A DNA stretch of 7,970 nt from positions 1-7,970 of the forward strand of contig NZ_CAJMEH010000078.1 of the NCBI RefSeq assembly GCF_905212365.1, read 5' to 3'. This DNA comes from an uncultured Phascolarctobacterium sp. (GTDB taxonomy: Bacteria; Bacillota; Negativicutes; Acidaminococcales; Acidaminococcaceae). The position numbers and the translations under genes are program-made. Shown here piece by piece: positions 4,785-7,970 of the stretch (its first letter is position 1; each line of letters opens with the position of its first letter). The notes under the pieces were generated by a model. That model was not told the origin of the DNA and ran no database searches. It worked only from the letters and a program-made list of their open reading frames with translations.

Positions 4785-5825
4785 ATGGAAGCTACGATGA
4801 AAGAACAGTTATCAGCCTTAAAAGAACAGGCCCTAGCCGAGCTGGCTGCGGTGGATTCTTTAGAGGCTCTGAAAAATCTGCGTGTTAAATATTTGGGCAA
4901 AAAGGGCCCGATGACCGAAATCCTGCGCGGCATGGGCAAGCTGCCTGCCGAAGAGCGGCCTAAGATCGGTCAGATCGTCAACGAAATCAAAAGCGTTTTG
5001 GAAAATGAAATTAACGCCAGGACTGAGGTTTTGGAAAAGAAAGCGTTAAGCGATAAGCTGGCTAACGAAAAGGTGGACATTACTCTGCCAGGGCGTCAGC
5101 CCAAGGCCGGACATCTGCATCCGGTTACCTTAACCCTGCGCGAGATTAAAAAGATTTTCATGCGCATGGGCTTCGACGTTTGCGACGGTCCGGAAATCGA
5201 GGATGTGTACCACAATTTTACGGCGCTTAATCTACCGCCCGATCACCCGGCTTTGGATATGCAGGATTCCTTCTATATTACAGAAAATTATTTGCTGCGT
5301 ACCCAGACCAGCGGCGTGCAGGCTCGCACCTTGGAAAGCATGGAGCCCAACACGCCTATCCGCATGATTTGCCCCGGCACCGTTTACCGCTGCGATTACG
5401 ACGCTACCCATTCGCCTATGTTCCATCAGGTGGAGGGCCTGGTTGTCGATAAAAATATCAGCCTGGCAGATTTGAAGGGCACGCTGGAGCTGTTCTGCAA
5501 GCAGATGTTTGGCAGCGATGTCAAAGTGCGCCTGCGTCCGTCTTACTTTCCTTTTACGGAGCCTTCCGTAGAGGTGGACGTTTCCTGCCCCATTTGTCAG
5601 GGACGCGGCGGCTGCCATGTGTGCAAGGACAGCGGCTGGCTGGAAATTTTGGGCGCCGGCGTAGTGCATCCCAACGTGCTGCGCATGAGCGGCTACGACC
5701 CGGAAAAAATGACGGGCTTTGCCTTCGGTCTGGGCGTAGAGCGTATCGCTATGTTGAAATACGGTATCGACGACCTGCGTTTGTTCTTTGAAAACGACCA
5801 ACGCTTCATCAGTCAGTTCAAATAA
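4785..5825 (+). CDS. pheS: Phenylalanine--tRNA ligase alpha subunit
   Basis: This is a 346-residue catalytic subunit of the alpha2-beta2 class II synthetase, which makes Phe-tRNA-Phe from Phe, ATP and tRNA. ATG 4785 follows AAGGAGG (4773-4779) closely; ATG 4797, four codons on, is an alternative. Residues about 1-95 form the N-terminal coiled coil that contacts tRNA. The catalytic core shows HPVTLTLREI (112-121), GFDVCDGPEIED (129-140), NLPPDHPA.DMQDSFY (149-164), LLRTQTSGVQ (170-179), motif 2 GTVYRCDYDATHSPMFHQVEG (198-218), and motif 3 GFAFGLGVERIAMLKYGIDD (311-330), ending FENDQRF. Cysteines 268, 271, 277 and 280 form a CxxC-x5-CxxC cluster just before GWLEILGAGVVHPNVL. It looks like a small metal knuckle, absent from the E. 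coli protein as I remember it. The gene is controlled by the upstream T-box and lies 11 bases before pheT. Confidence 0.97.
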   Translation: MEATMKEQLSALKEQALAELAAVDSLEALKNLRVKYLGKKGPMTEILRGMGKLPAEERPKIGQIVNEIKSVLENEINARTEVLEKKALSDKLANEKVDITLPGRQPKAGHLHPVTLTLREIKKIFMRMGFDVCDGPEIEDVYHNFTALNLPPDHPALDMQDSFYITENYLLRTQTSGVQARTLESMEPNTPIRMICPGTVYRCDYDATHSPMFHQVEGLVVDKNISLADLKGTLELFCKQMFGSDVKVRLRPSYFPFTEPSVEVDVSCPICQGRGGCHVCKDSGWLEILGAGVVHPNVLRMSGYDPEKMTGFAFGLGVERIAMLKYGIDDLRLFFENDQRFISQFK

Positions 5826-5836
5826 GGAGGAGCAAA

Positions 5837-7970
5837 ATGTTAGCGTCTTTGGAATGGTTAAAGCAATATGTGGATATTAACATTTCTACCGCTGAGCTGT
5901 GCGATAAAATTACCCGCGTTGGCTTAGAGGTAGATTCAGTAATGCAGCTGGGCGAGGGCTTGGAAGGCGTCGTTACCGGCAAGGTTATGGAAATTTCCCG
6001 TCATCCCAATTCCGACCATCTGTGGGTTTGCATGATGGATTACGGTCAGGGCGGCGAGCCGGTGCAGATTTTGACCGGCGCGCAGAACGTCAAGCAATAT
6101 GATATCGTGCCCGTAGCCGTAGTGGGCAGCGTGCTGCCTCCCAGCGGCCGCAACCCCGAAGGCATGAAGCTGAAAAAAGCGAAAATGCGCGGGCTGGATT
6201 CCTTCGGTATGCTGTGCAGCGCCGACGAATTGGGCATCGACAGCAAGCTGCTGCTGCCGGAGCAGCGCAACGGCATTTTCATTCTGCCGCCGGATACGCC
6301 CATCGGCGTGGATATTAAAACTGTTTTAGGCTTGGACGATACGGTCATCGACATCGATTTGACCAGCAACCGCGCCGATTGCTTCAGCATTTTGGGCCTA
6401 GCCCGCGAAATCAGCGCTATTACCGGCTGTCCGCTGAAAATGCCTGCTATGGAGGTGGCGGAAGCCGCCGGAGAAAAGGCTTCCGATTATGTGCATATTA
6501 AAATTGCTGCGCCGGAGCTGTGCAGCCGTTTTTCCACTCGCGTTTTAAAGGATATTAAAATTGCGCCTTCTCCCGAATGGATGCAGAACCGACTGCGCGC
6601 CTGCGGCGTGCGCCCCATCAGCAACGTGGTTGATGTGACCAACTATGTAATGCTGGAATTAGGCCAGCCTATGCACGCTTACGACGCCGATAAGGTGGCA
6701 GGCCGCACCTTGATTGTGCGCCGCGCCGAGGAAGGCGAAAAGCTGATTACCCTGGACGATAAGGAACGTATTTTAAATCCGTCCATGATTACCATTGGCG
6801 ACGCGGAAAAGGCTGCGGGCTTAGGCGGCGTTATGGGCGGCTTGCTGACGGAAGTAACCGACGCTACAAAGAATGTTATTCTGGAGGCGGCTTCCTTCCA
6901 CGGGCCCAGCATCCGCCGTACATCCCGCGCGCTGGGCTTGCGCAGCGAGGCCAGCGGCCGCTTTGAGCGCGGTGTGGATACCATGCTTACCCACAACGCT
7001 TTAAACCGCGCCGCGCATTTGCTGGAGCAAATGGGCGCCTGCGAAACCTTCTGCGGCATTGTGGAGGATTATCCCGAACCGGTGAAGCCTGCCGTAATTA
7101 CGACGACGCCAGAAAAAATCAACGGCTGCATTGGCTGCGTTATCAGCCGTGAGGAAATCGTTGCCATTTTGCAAAAGCTGGGCTTCGGCGTGGAGGAAAA
7201 AGGCGCGGAGCTGGTTATCACCGCTCCCAGCTGGCGTCGGGATATTGAATGCGACGCCGATATCAGCGAGGAAATCGCGCGTATGCACGGCTATGATTAT
7301 ATCGAAAGCCATCAGCCGGAACTGAAAATTACGCAGGGGCATCAATCTGTTCTGGACGACGTGAAGGACGCCGTACAGGATTATATGGCCGCCGCCGGTC
7401 TCAACGAAATGATGACCTACAGCTTCATTAAGGCTACGGCCTTTGATAAAATGCTGCTGCCTGCCGACGATAGCCGCCGCAGCTGCATCGAGCTTTTGAA
7501 TCCCATCACCGACGCTTTTTCCGTAATGCGCACCACTATGATTCCCAGCGCTTTGCAGACCGCTTCCTTTAATCTGCGCAACCATAACGACAGCGTAGCC
7601 TTGTTCGAGGTTGGCCGCATCTTCCTGCCTAAGGCTTTGCCGCTGACGGAGGACGCAGAGGAGCGCCCGGTGCTGACTGCCGTTATCAGCGGCAAGCGCG
7701 AGCCCTTGAATTGGTGCGCCGCTAAAGAAAACGTTGACTTTTATGATATGAAGGGCCTGGTGGAAGGCTTGCTGGCCTCTCTGCAGGTGCAGGATTATAC
7801 TCTGGCGCGGTCCGCCGCTCCTTATCTGCATCCGGGCAAGAGCTGCGATATCGTGCTGAACGGCAAGGTTATCGGTTCCTTCGGCGAAGTGCATCCGACG
7901 GCGCAAGAAAACTTTGAGCTGGACCAGACGACTTATGTTTTGGAAATGGCTGTGGAGCCGCTGGTAGCCA
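5837..7970 (+). CDS. pheT: Phenylalanine--tRNA ligase beta subunit, 3' end outside window
   Basis: This is the first 711 codons of an approximately 800-residue subunit that positions tRNA and edits mischarged Tyr-tRNA-Phe. ATG 5837 follows AAGGAGG (5824-5830), which overlaps the pheS stop, so the two subunits are translationally close. Domains in order: an OB-fold tRNA-binding domain (about 40-155, with HPNSDHLWVC at 56-65 and SFGMLCSADELG at 122-133); B1 with SNRADCFSILGLAREI (177-192); the B3/B4 editing domain (about 215-385, with GQPMHAYD at 276-283, GLGGVMGG at 328-335 and EAASFHGPSIRRTSRALG at 350-367); B5 (about 410-490, with PSWRRDI at 464-470 and DISEEIARMHGYD at 475-487); and the catalytic-like core from about 500 (NPITDAFSVMRTTMIPSAL, FEVGRIF, YDMKGLVEGLL, GEVHP). 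His280 and Glu350 appear to match editing-site residues known from E. coli. The frame is open to the last base. The C-terminal ferredoxin-like anticodon-binding domain is outside the window. Confidence 0.97.
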   Translation, partial: MLASLEWLKQYVDINISTAELCDKITRVGLEVDSVMQLGEGLEGVVTGKVMEISRHPNSDHLWVCMMDYGQGGEPVQILTGAQNVKQYDIVPVAVVGSVLPPSGRNPEGMKLKKAKMRGLDSFGMLCSADELGIDSKLLLPEQRNGIFILPPDTPIGVDIKTVLGLDDTVIDIDLTSNRADCFSILGLAREISAITGCPLKMPAMEVAEAAGEKASDYVHIKIAAPELCSRFSTRVLKDIKIAPSPEWMQNRLRACGVRPISNVVDVTNYVMLELGQPMHAYDADKVAGRTLIVRRAEEGEKLITLDDKERILNPSMITIGDAEKAAGLGGVMGGLLTEVTDATKNVILEAASFHGPSIRRTSRALGLRSEASGRFERGVDTMLTHNALNRAAHLLEQMGACETFCGIVEDYPEPVKPAVITTTPEKINGCIGCVISREEIVAILQKLGFGVEEKGAELVITAPSWRRDIECDADISEEIARMHGYDYIESHQPELKITQGHQSVLDDVKDAVQDYMAAAGLNEMMTYSFIKATAFDKMLLPADDSRRSCIELLNPITDAFSVMRTTMIPSALQTASFNLRNHNDSVALFEVGRIFLPKALPLTEDAEERPVLTAVISGKREPLNWCAAKENVDFYDMKGLVEGLLASLQVQDYTLARSAAPYLHPGKSCDIVLNGKVIGSFGEVHPTAQENFELDQTTYVLEMAVEPLVA

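Noticed and set aside
7001..7906. 301-codon open frame on the minus strand inside pheT, and a 189-codon one at 5232-5801 inside pheS
   Set aside because: Both are antisense to well-conserved synthetase genes, have no family motifs or ribosome sites, and reflect third-position G/C bias of the real genes.

Overview
The window looks like a chromosomal segment of a low-to-mid GC member of the Bacillota (Firmicutes). The evidence is a T-box riboswitch in front of pheST, strong AAGGAGG-type ribosome binding sites, CCA-encoding tRNA genes and a pheS with a four-cysteine insertion. The style of the proteins would fit the Negativicutes (for example Acidaminococcaceae), but that is a weak impression and not proven by the sequence. 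All genes read on the + strand. No IS element, phage gene or CRISPR array is visible.

Layout. Positions 1-245 hold the end of a tRNA cluster: a 5'-truncated tRNA-Gly(GCC), tRNA-Cys(GCA) and tRNA-Leu(UAA), followed by a probable terminator near 277-310. A separate sigma-A-type promoter at 314-343 then starts a small accessory unit. It encodes a 59-residue protein (422-601) and, 13 bases later, a 198-residue P-loop kinase of the zeta-toxin/COG4185 type (615-1211), arranged like a toxin-antitoxin pair. A short, very basic 85-residue protein of unknown function follows (1317-1574). The gap 1575-1777 holds a perfect 10-bp hairpin, a near-consensus promoter and a dyad that straddles its -10 box.

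Positions 1778-4383 are a two-gene operon for peptide or acyl-amino-acid use: an M20-family metallopeptidase and a YfcC/DcuC-family membrane carrier 17 bases downstream, closed by a strong terminator (4395-4440). A likely model is that the carrier imports a small peptide or conjugate and the cytosolic peptidase cleaves it; the substrate cannot be read from sequence.

Positions 4453-7970 are the phenylalanyl-tRNA synthetase operon: an extended -10 promoter, a T-box leader with a UUC (Phe) specifier codon and a textbook antiterminator/terminator switch, complete pheS (346 aa) and pheT cut off by the window end after 711 codons. Uncharged tRNA-Phe is expected to allow read-through into pheST.

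The items most worth following up are the 59-aa/zeta-kinase pair directly behind the tRNA cluster, and the regulatory region in front of the peptidase-carrier operon. The rest is mostly well-understood housekeeping.
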